This document shows positions 34,773 to 46,081 of a stretch of DNA of 64,000 nucleotides, one piece after another. A model generated the notes under the pieces. It was not told the DNA's origin, did no database searches, and saw only the letters and a list, made by a program, of their open reading frames with translations. A program made the translations under genes and the position numbers. The DNA comes from Macrobrachium rosenbergii. Its lineage: Eukaryota; Arthropoda; Malacostraca; Decapoda; Palaemonidae. Each line of letters starts with the position of its first letter. Position 1 is the first letter of the stretch. Location of the stretch: assembly GCF_040412425.1 (NCBI RefSeq), contig NC_089741.1, positions 38,384,538 to 38,448,537 of the forward strand, written 5' to 3'.

Positions 34773-34931
34773 GACGAAATCAGACCCTTTTCTTCTAAGA
34801 ATATCTTGATATATTGTTAAACATACACACTTGAAATCCTTAAGGCACAGTAATCACCAAAAGCTAAGGGATTAGGTGTAATTTTAATGATATATCAATA
34901 TATACACGTAAGACAAGGGTCTGATTTCATC
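34773..34931. mobile_element. Short foldback element (about 160 bp)
   Basis: The left arm GACGAAATCAGACCCTTTTC is matched by the reverse complement of the right arm, GATGAAATCAGACCCTTGTC; partial complementarity continues inward (cttgatatattg against tattgatatatc). Small MITE or foldback; no clear target duplication. Confidence 0.55.
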
Positions 34932-34988
34932 CAAATCTTTTTAGGAAAGAATTGTCTGATTTCATCCAAATCTTTTTAGGAAAGAATT
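34919..34988. repeat. 35-bp direct tandem duplication
   Basis: Two identical copies of gtctgatttcatccaaatct tttaggaaagaatt, overlapping the right arm of the foldback element. Confidence 0.92.
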
Positions 34989-35007
34989 TAGATGAACTAG
35001 ACTGATC

Positions 35008-35137
35008 TTCCTGCTGTACATAAAACAACATTTTAACCTAGCCACTGAGAGTGGGCAGGCAAGCCAAACCAACTCAGTGCCGGTCCCAAGCCCGGATAAA
35101 TAGGGAGGGTTGGAATCGTCCGTAGCATCAGGCCTAG
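35008..35137 (+). repeat. Dispersed repeat module, copy 1
   Basis: cttcctgctgtacataaaac aacattttaacctagccact, caagccaaaccaactcag, ccggtcccaagcccggataa atagggagggttggaatcgt. Near-identical to 35608-35741. The ggtcccaagcccggataaat motif is one I associate with tails of RTE-type LINEs in animals; that link is from memory. Confidence 0.7.
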
Positions 35138-35607
35138 ATGCTACATGACCAAAATGGCATAGGCAATTATACCAACAGAACTGGTGACACAGATGTCTCG
35201 AGGGCCAAGTCCGAGACACCAGTTCAGAAGAGACATGCAAAAAGAGGCAAGTCTCGATGCCTTTTGCCTTCCACAGCAGGAGGGGTGGGTGACCTGTGAC
35301 GCCAAAACCAGCCAAAATGGCCTGCAAAAAACCCAACCAAAAAGGCCAACAACATGGAGTGAGTCACAGACTGGCTCGGCGACCATAGGGCGAGCGCATC
35401 TTCAGCAACATGACAGGGACTCCATGATTCCCCCCCACCTTCAAAATAATCCCCCGCCAGAGGTGTTCATGGCAGTTCCTCTAATGTTGCTTTGGGTGTT
35501 AATATTTCCAACCCCACAGTCATCAGGCCATTCTGCTGACCCATTAGTGGCTGGCCTTTTCTCTCAGTCAGTGGGAGGCTCGGCAACTGAGCTTCTGCCG
35601 GATGTGA

Positions 35608-35741
35608 ACTGGGCAATCTTCCTGCTGTACATAAAACAACATTTTAACCTAGCCACTGAGGTGGCAGGCAAGCCAGCCCAACTCAGTTGCCGGTCCCAAG
35701 CCCGGATAAATAGGAGGGCTGGAATCGTCCAAAATACCTGC
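35608..35741 (+). repeat. Dispersed repeat module, copy 2
   Basis: Same module as 35008-35137, same orientation, 600 bp away. The 470-bp spacer (35138-35607) carries an open frame continuing to 35759 with no recognised domain. The pair may be a tandemly amplified 600-bp unit or two insertions. Confidence 0.7.
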
Positions 35742-36059
35742 CAAAACAAATTAAAATGAGGAGGAGAGAGAGACAGAGAGCAATCTCTGATGGAAAACCT
35801 GCAGAAAAATCTCCCTAAAACCTTGAGATAAATTTTTATAAATGACTTGGTTAAATGCTACACTTGAAGAGTCATGTAGCATCAGGCCTAGAAGTCTACT
35901 GCATTGCCAAGCACCTACCTAGCATTTATCTTTATTCTTTTTGGAATTTATTTGATATATATTTTTAGAATAAATTCCAAAGAATAGAAGGTAAATACTA
36001 GGTGCCTAACACTGTAGAGTCTGAGCCCAATACTCTGTTGCTCTAACTGTGGCATTTAA

Positions 36060-37106
36060 GGGGACCGTCCACTTTGGCATTAACCTTATGGGAAAATGGG
36101 GTTTCAAACTCTATAAACTTTTTGTTTTTCAATCGATTTTTCTCATTCAAAACCATTTTGAAAGATAATTTTTCTACTAAAAACTAATTGCATTGGGAAT
36201 TTTAAAAAATTTTTAGTTTTTTTTATTATATATTTTACGTAGTATTTTTTTTTTTTTTATAATCGATAATTTCAATAGGTAAAAATCAAATCATAAAATT
36301 CTGTGCTATGAATATTTAGACATTTTAATGCTCTATTATTTGGTTTGAACTACTAAAATCGGTTGATAAACAAAAGGTATAATTAATTTTTTCCGAAAAT
36401 CTTAAGTTTTGAGAAACGAGCCAAAGTTTTCATATACATTTACTTCTTCTGTAAATTCTGGAAGTAAACCTAAGATTTGGAAATTTGGAGGATATATAGG
36501 AGAAACCATATTTATAAACATATACTGTAATTTTTATTAAGATTGTTTGAATAAATTCAGTATACATAAGTTTGAAAACTATAACTTCAGATAAAACACT
36601 GTGAACAGACAATGCATGTGGCGATTATACATTTGTCTTTTTTCATACTGACCATTTCACGCTTTTAGCTTACTTGATTATCATCTCTATTACTCTTATG
36701 CTACTATGAATATGATAATGACGCAAAATCATTACAAATATCTACGAAAGACGAAGAAATGAACAGAACTTACTTTAATGGCTTATCTTTGGTTTTTTTA
36801 GAAAACTCGTATCATTCAAAGAAAACGTCGAGTTCATTTAGGAACACAGATCTCTAGATTAGGGAGAGACTATAGTTGAAATTTTCAGGTACTCAGGACA
36901 GAAAAAGTTCCTACCGGATTAGTGTTGTTTGTGCGACCCCGTGCTAGAGGAGGCATAGATAAGTGTAGACTGAAGCCTTTTTAGCCATGATTTATACATA
37001 TTTCATAAAAAAAATTGTTTGAAACTCAAAGTAGAGTGGTTTTCCTACCCAAACCGTCATAAACCGAAAATTGGGTTTCTGACCCCATGGTCGCCGGACG
37101 GTCCCC
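36060..37106. mobile_element. TTAA-flanked non-autonomous DNA transposon (piggyBac- or Kolobok-like), 1047 bp
   Basis: Starts GGGGACCGTCC and ends with its exact reverse complement GGACGGTCCCC. TTAA lies directly outside both ends (36056-36059 and 37107-37110), the target-site duplication of piggyBac and Kolobok elements. The interior is AT-rich with no long frame. The perfect part of the inverted repeat is 11 bp. Confidence 0.8.
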
Positions 37107-37412
37107 TTAACCAGTTTATATAAAACTTATCTTATGATTTTAAGGGGAGGTTTCTGCAGGATGCATATATGAGGTAGTTAGCCCCATTCATTTCCCAACG
37201 CTGCAGCCATCCACAATCGACTATCAGGTATGTAACAAGTTGTTAAATTTACTACGGGAACAAAAGTTTATCGGGTAACAGTCTTCAGCTGTTTCCACCC
37301 CACCCACCCGCGGTATCGATTTCGGGTTTTTTTGCTAGCGAGGCGAGATTGTCAGCCCATGTGTCAACAGATAAGTGAATAAATAAGAGAGAGAAGTAAA
37401 TAAATTTAGCTG

Positions 37413-37475
<63 letters not shown>
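37413..37475. repeat. CT then TA microsatellites
   Basis: (CT)n at about 37413-37440 followed by (TA)n at 37443-37475. Confidence 0.95.
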
Positions 37476-37479
<4 letters not shown>

Positions 37480-37504
37480 TTCTGACTCATCAGGATCAAC
37501 CTGT

Positions 37505-37590
37505 GTCTTTGGTGTGGCTTGGTCGGCAGCAGTCTCGTCTTTCAAATGAAAGAAGCTCTGGTTCAATCCTGATGTGAGTCAGAAATTTAT
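37505..37590 (+). mobile_element. tRNA-derived SINE head
   Basis: An A-box-like TGGCTTGGTCGG (37515-37526) and a B-box-like GGTTCAATCC (37560-37569) are spaced 33 bp apart, as in RNA polymerase III internal promoters. The sequence does not fold as a clean tRNA. The flanks aaatttctgactcatcagga (about 37476-37495) and tcctgatgtgagtcagaaat (37568-37587) are inverted copies of each other. Confidence 0.55.
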
Positions 37591-37624
37591 TCCTGTTCCA
37601 CACGTGATTGTGTGTTGATTATTT

Positions 37625-37739
<115 letters not shown>

Positions 37740-38127
37740 TTATCCTCATTATTTCACTCCATTCACCCAGACAGCATTCAGCCCTATTCAGGCTTCAGTC
37801 TTCACGGCCACATTCAGAATCATTCAGCCAGGTAGCGCAAGTCTCTCGCTGTGGCTGGTCCATTTTTGCATATTACTGATATTTTCATAATCGTTTATCG
37901 ACCCGAGTTTATTTGGGGCGTCTCTAAGTCTGGGTGTTCGTTTTTCTGTGGGTGTGTTTTTTTTAAAAATTTCGTTGTGTGTTTTGATTTTTTAAATATC
38001 GTGTTAATGTTTTTTTTTAATGCGATGGGTTTTTGTTCAATGGAATGTTCTTCATCTTTGGATTGTTATACGTGACTGTGGTGTATGTATTAATGAGTTT
38101 TGATTATTACGTATATAAACACACGTG

Positions 38128-38128
<1 letters not shown>

Positions 38129-38206
<78 letters not shown>
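38129..38206. repeat. (TA)n microsatellite, about 39 units
   Basis: Uninterrupted TA run flanked by cacgtgtta and cacaaca. Confidence 0.98.
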
Positions 38207-38210
<4 letters not shown>

Positions 38211-38769
38211 ACATAAATCTTTAAAATCCTGTTTTCATACATTAACCTCATTCGTATTGCAACACTTAACACTGCATGAAAAGTGTTATATTCAGTTAAT
38301 ACTATTGCAACACTATTACATTAAAAAATAATTATAGGCAATTATACCTCACATCTATAATACGATTTCGTCCATTCCTATAATGATTCCTTTCTTTTTT
38401 TCTTTTTTGTGGAAATAACTTTTTCCCCAGCCCACAAATTTCACAATCAGCTGACCACGTGTCACTTTACGGAGCATACGGGTATCATAGCCACCCATAT
38501 AATAATTATACAACTATACATTTTATACATTCACCAGAGCGTTCATTTATGCACCGGTAGCAACCACGTTCAGAACCGGCCATTACTGCGTAAATCCAAT
38601 TACACTTACGTACCGGGAACCAGTCGGTTGTACGGTATTTAAAATTACGTAACCGATCACCTGTTATTGAATTATCGAAAAAAAAGGACAGCAGGAATGC
38701 GTTCAGTGATAATTAGACGTAACTTTTAATGTTCGGATGTGTTCTGGGAGTGAGCTAGTCGGCCATTAT
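38207..38769. other. No recognised feature
   Basis: Unique-looking spacer before the satellite. Confidence 0.45.
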
Positions 38770-40105
38770 CGTATCCGGACGTATTTAAATAGTGTCTGGT
38801 ATTTCTTAAGTGTGTTCGGATGTGTTCATATAGAATCTGATATTTCTTATTGTATCCGGACGTGTTCATATAGCGTCTGCTACTTCTGAAAGAGTATCCG
38901 GACGTGTTCGAATAGCGTCTGCTATTTCTTAAGTGTATCCGGACGTGTTCAGATAGTGTCTGGTATTTCTTATTGTATCCGGACGTGTTCAGATAGCGTC
39001 TGCTCTTTATAAGGGTATCCGGACGTGTTCAAATGCCGTCTGATATTTCTTATTGTATCCGGACATGTTCATATAGCGTCTGCTATTTCTGGAAGTGTAT
39101 CCGAACGTGTTCAAATGGCGTTTAGTATGTCTTAAGGGTATCCGGATGTGGTATGGATATGCTGGCCATCCATTATCTTATCCGGACATTTCTAGATTGG
39201 TCATATCATGCTTATTTTACTTAGAGGTGGCTATAATCACTCTGCAAAAGAATCCGGATGAATCAGCCAGGCTTCCTTGTACCCGGATGCTTAAAGGATT
39301 ATCTGATCGAACTATTCCGTATCCGGATGAGCTCATAGTATAACGGCCTTATTTTACTGTATCCGGATAGTTCCAGGATGAATTATTCGAACTATACCGT
39401 ATCCGGATGTGTTTAGAGTAAGGTGCCTTTATTTTACTGGATCCGGATGTGTTAGCTATGCTTCCTTGTATCCGGATACTTACAGGATGATCTACTTGTA
39501 TCCGGATGTGCTCAAGAGTAAGATTCCTATATTTACTGCATTCGGATGTATCAGCCATGCTTCCGTGTATCCGGATGCTTCTAGGACGACTTAAACATGC
39601 TATACCGTATCCGGATGTATTTCAGGTGAGATACCCTTGTTTTAGCGCATCCGGATGTATTAGCCACGCTTCCTTATATCCGGATACTCACAGAATAATC
39701 TAATCGTATTATGCCGTATCCGGATGTGCTCAGTAAAATGTCCTTATTTAACAGCATCCGGATGTATCAGCCATGTTTATTTATATCCGGATACTCACAG
39801 AATGATCTAATCGTACTATACCGTATCCGGATGTGCTCAGAGTAAGATACCTTTTATTTACTGCATCCGGATGTATCAGCCATGCTTCCGTGTATCCGGA
39901 TGCTTCCAGGACGACTTAAACATGCTATAACGGATCCGGATGTATTAACCATGCTGCTTTGTGTCCGGATACTTCCCGGATAATATAACATACTATACAG
40001 CATCCGGATGTATTAGCCATGCTCCCTTGTATCCGGATACTTGCACACTATACGGTATCCGGATGCACTCAGAATAAGATTCCCTCATTTGACAGCATCC
40101 GGACG
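38770..40105. repeat. TATCCGGAT-box satellite with two sub-arrays
   Basis: I count 32 TCCGGA cores in 1.34 kb, plus several one-base variants. Sub-array 1 (38770-39130) has units of about 45-55 bp: TATCCGGACGTGTTC, atagcgtctgctatttctt. Sub-array 2 (39150-40105) is a higher-order repeat of about 110-180 bp made of three box types: atccggatgta + ttagccatgcttcc, atccggatac + ttacaggatgatctaatcgt, and cgtatccggatgtg + ctcagagtaagat. The palindromic box is kept while the linkers drift. An isolated box sits at 40931. No credible coding sequence. Confidence 0.92.
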
Positions 40106-41330
40106 CGTTCAAGAACACTCAGGTAAAAAGAAAAATAGGTAACAGAAAAACGCCACGTTTTTAAGCCTCAGAAGCTTTATTCTCGAAATATACAAACAGA
40201 CAAAAGATAATCGCTTATTGTCACAAAATAGTAACAAAACAGATTTTATTATTCTTTTTTTTATTTTAAACCTTCACAACCTTGGAATTATATTTAAAGA
40301 ATGTGAGATGTACGGACCATTGTAGAGATGTGGTAGAGCTAAAAAAATAAAAGAATGATAATGATAATGAACTCTAAATTAAGACTAAAAAGGAAATGAA
40401 TGAGAAAATATGATAATGAATCAGGATAAAAACACGTACAAGCTGAGCTCGTGGAGAGGAAGAATCGACGAGAATAAATAAACATGAAAATGAACACAGT
40501 TTACTCCCCGTTGCGTCTGAGGCAGAGAGTAGTCTCGTTCTCAGAAGTCATTACCGTTAATGAGAATGCAATTTAGGCCTATCAGTTCCGTTACTCTATT
40601 CAAGAGGAAAATAAATTCGAAGAGAATTTAATAAATGCTCTGGTTATCGTACTACAAACTCCGCTAAAGCGTGAGAAGATGGTTTTATTTGACTTTTTCA
40701 AAAACTGGGCACAGCAGAGGTGTTGATAACGCTCCCAGCGGGGAAAGCGGAAGGCTCGTAGAGAGTCTCAAGGGAACCCAATCCCTTGCAGAGAGTCTCC
40801 AGGGAACCCAATCCCTTGTGGAGAGCCTGCTTGGGTTCCAATCCTTTTCCCCACGAGAGCGTAATCATATCACTTACATAAAGAGGGTTTTTTTTTTCCA
40901 TGTGTAAATAAGTTGAATGCATTGTGAAACCGTATCCGGACATATTTATTTCTGGTGCTCAGTGACTGGAAAATAATGTTTACAGGTTAAATGGAACAAA
41001 CGATTATTCACAGCATATGACGTCAAGTGACGGGGGAAATTGACAAAGTTAATGGGATGGATAAACCTTCACTAGGCCTATTTTTTTTTTATTTGGGACT
41101 TTCTTCCGGTGTAGCCACTCGTCTTTTCAAGGTCTTTCAACGGTTAAAAATCAGTGCCAGCTTTAACCTTCAGATATAACGACTCCAGTTCCTCTTTCAT
41201 GGAAGGAGACGATGTCAAAGCCACGTCAAAAAAAAAAGCACAATTCCAGTACACAATAAAATTTCACGACTCGCTCCCTAACAACGCGTATTCCGGCAGA
41301 CTTCTAAAAAGCCTCGTCCTCAGTGAATGG
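40106..41330. other. No gene; contains a short 30-bp triplicate repeat
   Basis: AT-rich DNA after the satellite. At about 40758-40850 lie three units of about 30 bp (gagagtctccagggaaccca atccctt); the third is diverged. Nothing else recognised. Confidence 0.5.
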
Positions 41331-41363
<33 letters not shown>

Positions 41364-41466
41364 TTCTTCTTCTTCTCTCTGGTTCTCATTCGATTCCTGG
41401 TCGTTGGATTGAACAGCTCATTACACGTCTAGGGAGTGAATGCCATGTTGACGTCTGAATAACATC

Positions 41467-41522
<56 letters not shown>
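41331..41522. repeat. CT and GA microsatellites
   Basis: (CT)n at about 41331-41358 and (GA)n at about 41471-41522, on opposite strands, 110 bp apart. Confidence 0.95.
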
Positions 41523-41527
<5 letters not shown>

Positions 41528-42422
41528 TGGGTCTAAGTTCCGTCCGCTTCTGTGCTACGCCCACCAGCCCTTTACTGTCTGTCCTCTGGCGAATTCGCAA
41601 TCGATGCTAGAAGCTAGCTGTGTGTATGTCTGTTCAGTCTGTCGTTATGATTTTGCAAACAGTCAGTCTATTTCGCACTCTGGATCTCGCATATTCGACG
41701 GCCGTGACGGACTGAAAGGACGTGTGTGTGTGTGCCAAAGTCGACTTCGACAGCCTTCCACTTTTATATCTCTTGCATCAGCCTACATTTCGTATCAGGG
41801 GATGTCTGGTCTGTTCCCTGATACGACATTATCTTTTTTGCTTTTCTCTCACTGCCGTCGCTCTCGGTTGCTCTCGCTTTCGCGAGAAGAAATCGATTTC
41901 TTTTTATAAGTTCCACTTTATCTTTAAGTGGCGTCAGTACGTGGATATAACATGACGATAAGGAAATGCGTCTAAGTCTGCGGAGAAACGGTTCAATACT
42001 CAAGTTTATTTTTTCTCCCTCTTCTTCTTCTTCCCATCTTCTTCCTCCAGCATGTGTGCATAATTCCAGTCCTATTCACGGACGGTTTTATTTTTCATCC
42101 ATGCAGGAAGTATATGTGCCATTTTTAGAAACTGTGCGTCTACACACACACACACACACTCCATCGATTCTACTCCTTCTCAAATTACTCCGGCTGTACC
42201 CTTTTCAATAGCTACCGGAATCCGACAAACGAGATTGCTCTGCGTTGCTGCTGTTCACTCCCCTCCCTCCCCCTCACCCTTGATTGCTCTGTGCGCTTTT
42301 CAAGGGCAACCTCTTGACTCCAGCACACACGCACACACCTGAATCTCCCAGGGAGATATTTTAGACCGATAAATTTGTTTACTTTTTTCTCTCTTTTTCA
42401 CTCTTTTGTATCTGGTCAACGG

Positions 42423-42459
<37 letters not shown>

Positions 42460-43200
42460 TAGAGAGGTTTCAGACGGTTTCCGGGAACTTGTTAGTGTCA
42501 GGAATGCCTAGGGGGGAGGGTGGAGAGGGAGTAGCTGTCGTTGCCATCTCGTTTCCCCCAAAACTCCTTTATTTTCGTCATGATTTTTTTCCTTTTCATA
42601 AAGATTTTATTGTGTCATTTTTTTCCCTTGCACTAATGGTCCTGAAGCATCATTTATGTTCTTGCTTTTTCATTTAGAAAACCGTACTGGTACTAGACGT
42701 GTATAAATCCTTCCAGTATCTTTTCAGTCTAGATTCATTATCCTTTCCAGCACGATAAAAATCAAGCGCATTTCACCAAAATCATTTCCCCCCCTTGCGA
42801 GGATATTCATTCTCCCTGAAACATGGCTTCCGCATCTTCTACTTGGTTCTTTATTTCCTCCTTCAGTCGGTGGGGCAATATTCCGCACCATACCTTCTCC
42901 TTCCTTCATTCGCTTTAATACCCTCCTTTATTCCGCCGGCAAAGACGTCAGTCGCACTCCCTCCCGAGAGAAAAATAGTCGCCATATCGTAAATCATCCG
43001 CTAAACGGGGCATTTTCTGTCCCGGGGTAGAGGGCGACGAGGAAACTGAATCAAATCGCTCCTTCTGCCCTCAACGAGACAATTGCAGGAAGATCTGTGT
43101 CACGTGATATGAAGTCGTTTCCATAACGGCTTGCAGGAGTTGTCGAGGTTCCAGGGACTTTCGTTATGAAACGGGGCAAAGAAATACGCTTTGCAGATGT
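41523..43200. other. No recognised gene
   Basis: Mixed-composition DNA with a (GA)n tract at about 42425-42458. Open frames are short and low in complexity. Confidence 0.45.
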
Positions 43201-43201
43201 T

Positions 43202-43422
43202 ATGTGACCGGTAAATTAAGAGGAGAGAGAGAGAGATGGGAGATACAGAGGTTGGAGGGAGGGAAGGAGAGGGAGGGGGAGGGGTCGTGGATCAATAGAG
43301 AACAGCGTTTAAGGTTGGTGGGTGAGGTGTAGGAGTGGAGTGGGGTGGGGTGGGAGTTCTAGAGAGGTAGGGGAGGGGATTGGGAGTGAGGGAGGAGAAG
43401 GTGGGAAGGGGAGACAACCGCA
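43202..43422 (+). repeat. G-rich polypurine tract
   Basis: Long purine-biased stretch with many GGGA/GGGG blocks (gagggagggggaggggtcg, gtggggtggggtgggag, ggtaggggaggggattggga). Capable of G-quadruplex or triplex structure on the + strand. Confidence 0.75.
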
Positions 43423-45325
43423 TGATGGCAGGAAACAAGGAGTTTCATATGTCACGACGATTTTAAACACACACACACACACGATGCTCTTTCTTCGTGG
43501 CCTGGTGGGTGACGGTTTGGGACTTTCAAGCTTAGTCACTCTTCAAGGAGAGAAACAACCTTTCTAAGTCTTATCCTGTGCCATCAGTCTAAGAGATAAA
43601 AAGAAGAAGACCTTCTCTCCTACAGGAGATATACTTCTCAAGGTCTCTCTCTCTTTCTCTCCCTCTCTCTGCTTGTCTCTGTCTCATTTCTTCGCTCTGT
43701 CTTGACTTGGCAACCGTCTCTAGACGTGACAGAGAACGGGACACTTGAACGCGACGTAAAATGCTGGAACGGAGGTCGATTCTGTAAGATGGAGTCTGAT
43801 TGATATCATGCACATGGCAGAGTCGCTCTGCAAATATCCTAGGATGGAGAGATGCTTTTGTTGGGGTAAATATATCTTCCAATACTTTCCTTCCATTTGA
43901 ACCACGTATCAATGGCTTAGCTGACCACAAAATAGCACAGAGAAAAAATTCATAGCCACACGAGATCTACAGTTGGCGAATCATCTCTGTAAGATTCTCT
44001 GTTGGTAAACAAGCTCGCCTGATGAATGACCTTTTCGACCTTATCTCATTCCCTGTAGCAACGGCCAACTCACGAACACCACTTTATACTTCCACGTCCA
44101 TTGGCTGCTATAACACTCACGCTAGTACTGGGTCTTTAATACTACGTAAACAACTAACACATAATGTCACTTTTTAAAACTTTTTTTTTTATGTATTTCA
44201 ACATCACTTTGATCACATTTATAACAACAGAGATCTCCCACGGCGAGATCTAAAACAGGGAGCCTCTACGAATGGTTCCTCAGGACGATAAATTCTTCGT
44301 TATATACCTCGTGGGTCTAAAGGGACTGCGCCATTTTTCCAATTAACATCAGTTTTACAGCCCCCACTTTACTTTTTCCAACGGATTTTTTAGCCTTCAC
44401 TGCGGGGTTGTGACCTCTTGGGCGAGATTGTAACATATTTTTACCACCTTTATTTTGTTTCTGAACGAGTTAACGTCATCTGATCACATGTAAGTCAAGT
44501 GTTGGTGTATTTTACTCCTAATCCACAGAAAGATCTGGAAATGTGTTTCCAGTGGTTCACAAAGAGACTTAGTTGGATTCACTAAAATTCCTTCATTATT
44601 AACTTTTTTACACACTTATAGTCTTACTTTTAAACCTTCGAGTCACAGGATAATTAGAATTGCTCTAGGAGCTGAATATCACCACTCAATTTCATATCCT
44701 TCAGGATACAAATGCATCCCGAGAGGTAGAAGATATACGTATATCAGAAACAGCAGAAGTCTTAGGCGTACATCAGCTTTACGTCTGTTCCGGCTGTGTC
44801 CCATTAACTTTGAAACAACTTCTTCGCCAAATATTTTTCCAGGAAGAAAATAATGAACTGGCGCTACCATAGGACTAGAAGAGCGCTTCCATCTGTGTTT
44901 ACCAGAACTTTTCTTTAAAGAAATGACAGACCAAAAAATAAAATTGACATGAACTTCCCCCCAAAATTAGAAAGGAAAATAAGATTTAACAATGATTCTT
45001 CTCCAGTTCGCGAGAAATGAGGTTTTTCAGATCACAAAAGAGGCGAAGAAACAAGGAATAACAAACAAAACAAAACGTAAAGAACGCTGCCTCTAGGAAG
45101 CCGCGTGATTGGCTCCCGTTTGGACATGACGAGATAAACAGAAAGGCCAAATCTCTACCTTATCACAAAGAGTAATAACACTTATTATTTTTGTTTGCTT
45201 TACTGGCTAAGTGGTGGATGTGGGACAAAAATAAATGCTCATGTACAATCACAGGCACAAATTAACTACGGTACTCTGCCAAACCTGTCGTGATAGCACA
45301 CTGAAACCAGTGAGAAGAAGCAACA
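43423..45325. other. No recognised gene
   Basis: No supported exon. Short open frames at 43589-43930 (minus) and 44679-44870 (minus) have no recognised domains. Confidence 0.45.
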
Positions 45326-45328
45326 CGC

Positions 45329-45520
45329 ACAAGAAGAAGAAGAAGAAGAAGGAGGAGGAGGAGGAGGAGAAAGAAGAAGAAGGAAAGGGGGAGGAAGAAT
45401 GTGAGGACGAAGGCAGGTGAGGAAATGTAGGTGGGGAAAGGTGAGGAAGACTCAGTGAAGTAGGAGACTAATGCATAAGGGAGGGAAAGAAATAGAGAAG
45501 AAGAAACGGGGGAGGAGAAG
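45329..45520 (+). repeat. GAA/GGA purine tract
   Basis: (AAG)n then (GGA)n at 45329-45400, followed by a further purine-biased region to about 45520. Confidence 0.9.
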
Positions 45521-45934
45521 AGGTACACTGAAAAGATCCAGAAATCACCTTGCAATAACAGATTAACCCTGGTTATGGTCATGTGTAATACTCTATATAT
45601 ATATTTCACGACTTGGTTTTTTTTTTAAAAACAGCATGAGGAAATTGAAATTTATCTGACGTCATCATTTAACTGTCATATCTGAACTTTCAGGAAGAGA
45701 TTTCGCTTAATCATATTGCAAACTTGTAAAGACTGTTAGCCTAGGAGTGAGAAAAGGGGGCGGGGGGTTGGAGAGATCAATCCAATATTGCAGTGGCGAT
45801 ATGCGATTCTTTCGGAAAAATAAGAAATCAAAAGATATGGTTCGAAGTCGACGGCGTATTGGGCGGGTGACATGACTTCGAGAGAGAGGCACGCCATGTC
45901 AACAGCTAGAACGACCATCTTTTTTTTTTTCTGG

Positions 45935-46081
45935 AAAGAGGTGGGGAGGAGGGAAGGGGAGGGGTGGAGAGAGAGCAAGGGTTCATGGAGGAAAGGTATG
46001 AGGTTGGGAGGAAGGAAGGGTATAGGCCTAGATAGGGTTTGTGGGGAGTGGAATGGAGGGATTTGGGGGGAGGGGGAGGGG
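45935..46081 (+). repeat. G-rich polypurine tract with a G-quadruplex motif
   Basis: Repeated GGGAGG/GGAAGG blocks. At 46058-46081 the pattern is GGG-ATTT-GGGGGG-A-GGGGG-A-GGGG, a textbook intramolecular G-quadruplex pattern. Confidence 0.8.

Noticed and set aside
34534..34809. 91-codon hydrophobic frame starting after aaacaaagATGG
   Set aside because: AT-rich, Phe/Ile/Ser-rich translation that runs into a foldback element; no domain recognised.
35184..35759. 191-codon open frame on the + strand
   Set aside because: Runs through a dispersed repeat module that also occurs alone; composition is not protein-like and no domain is recognised.
37505..37590. A functional tRNA gene
   Set aside because: A and B boxes are present but the acceptor and anticodon stems do not pair properly; it fits a SINE head better.
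38770..40105. CRISPR-like array
   Set aside because: Eukaryotic setting, irregular spacing, linkers related to one another, not unique spacers.
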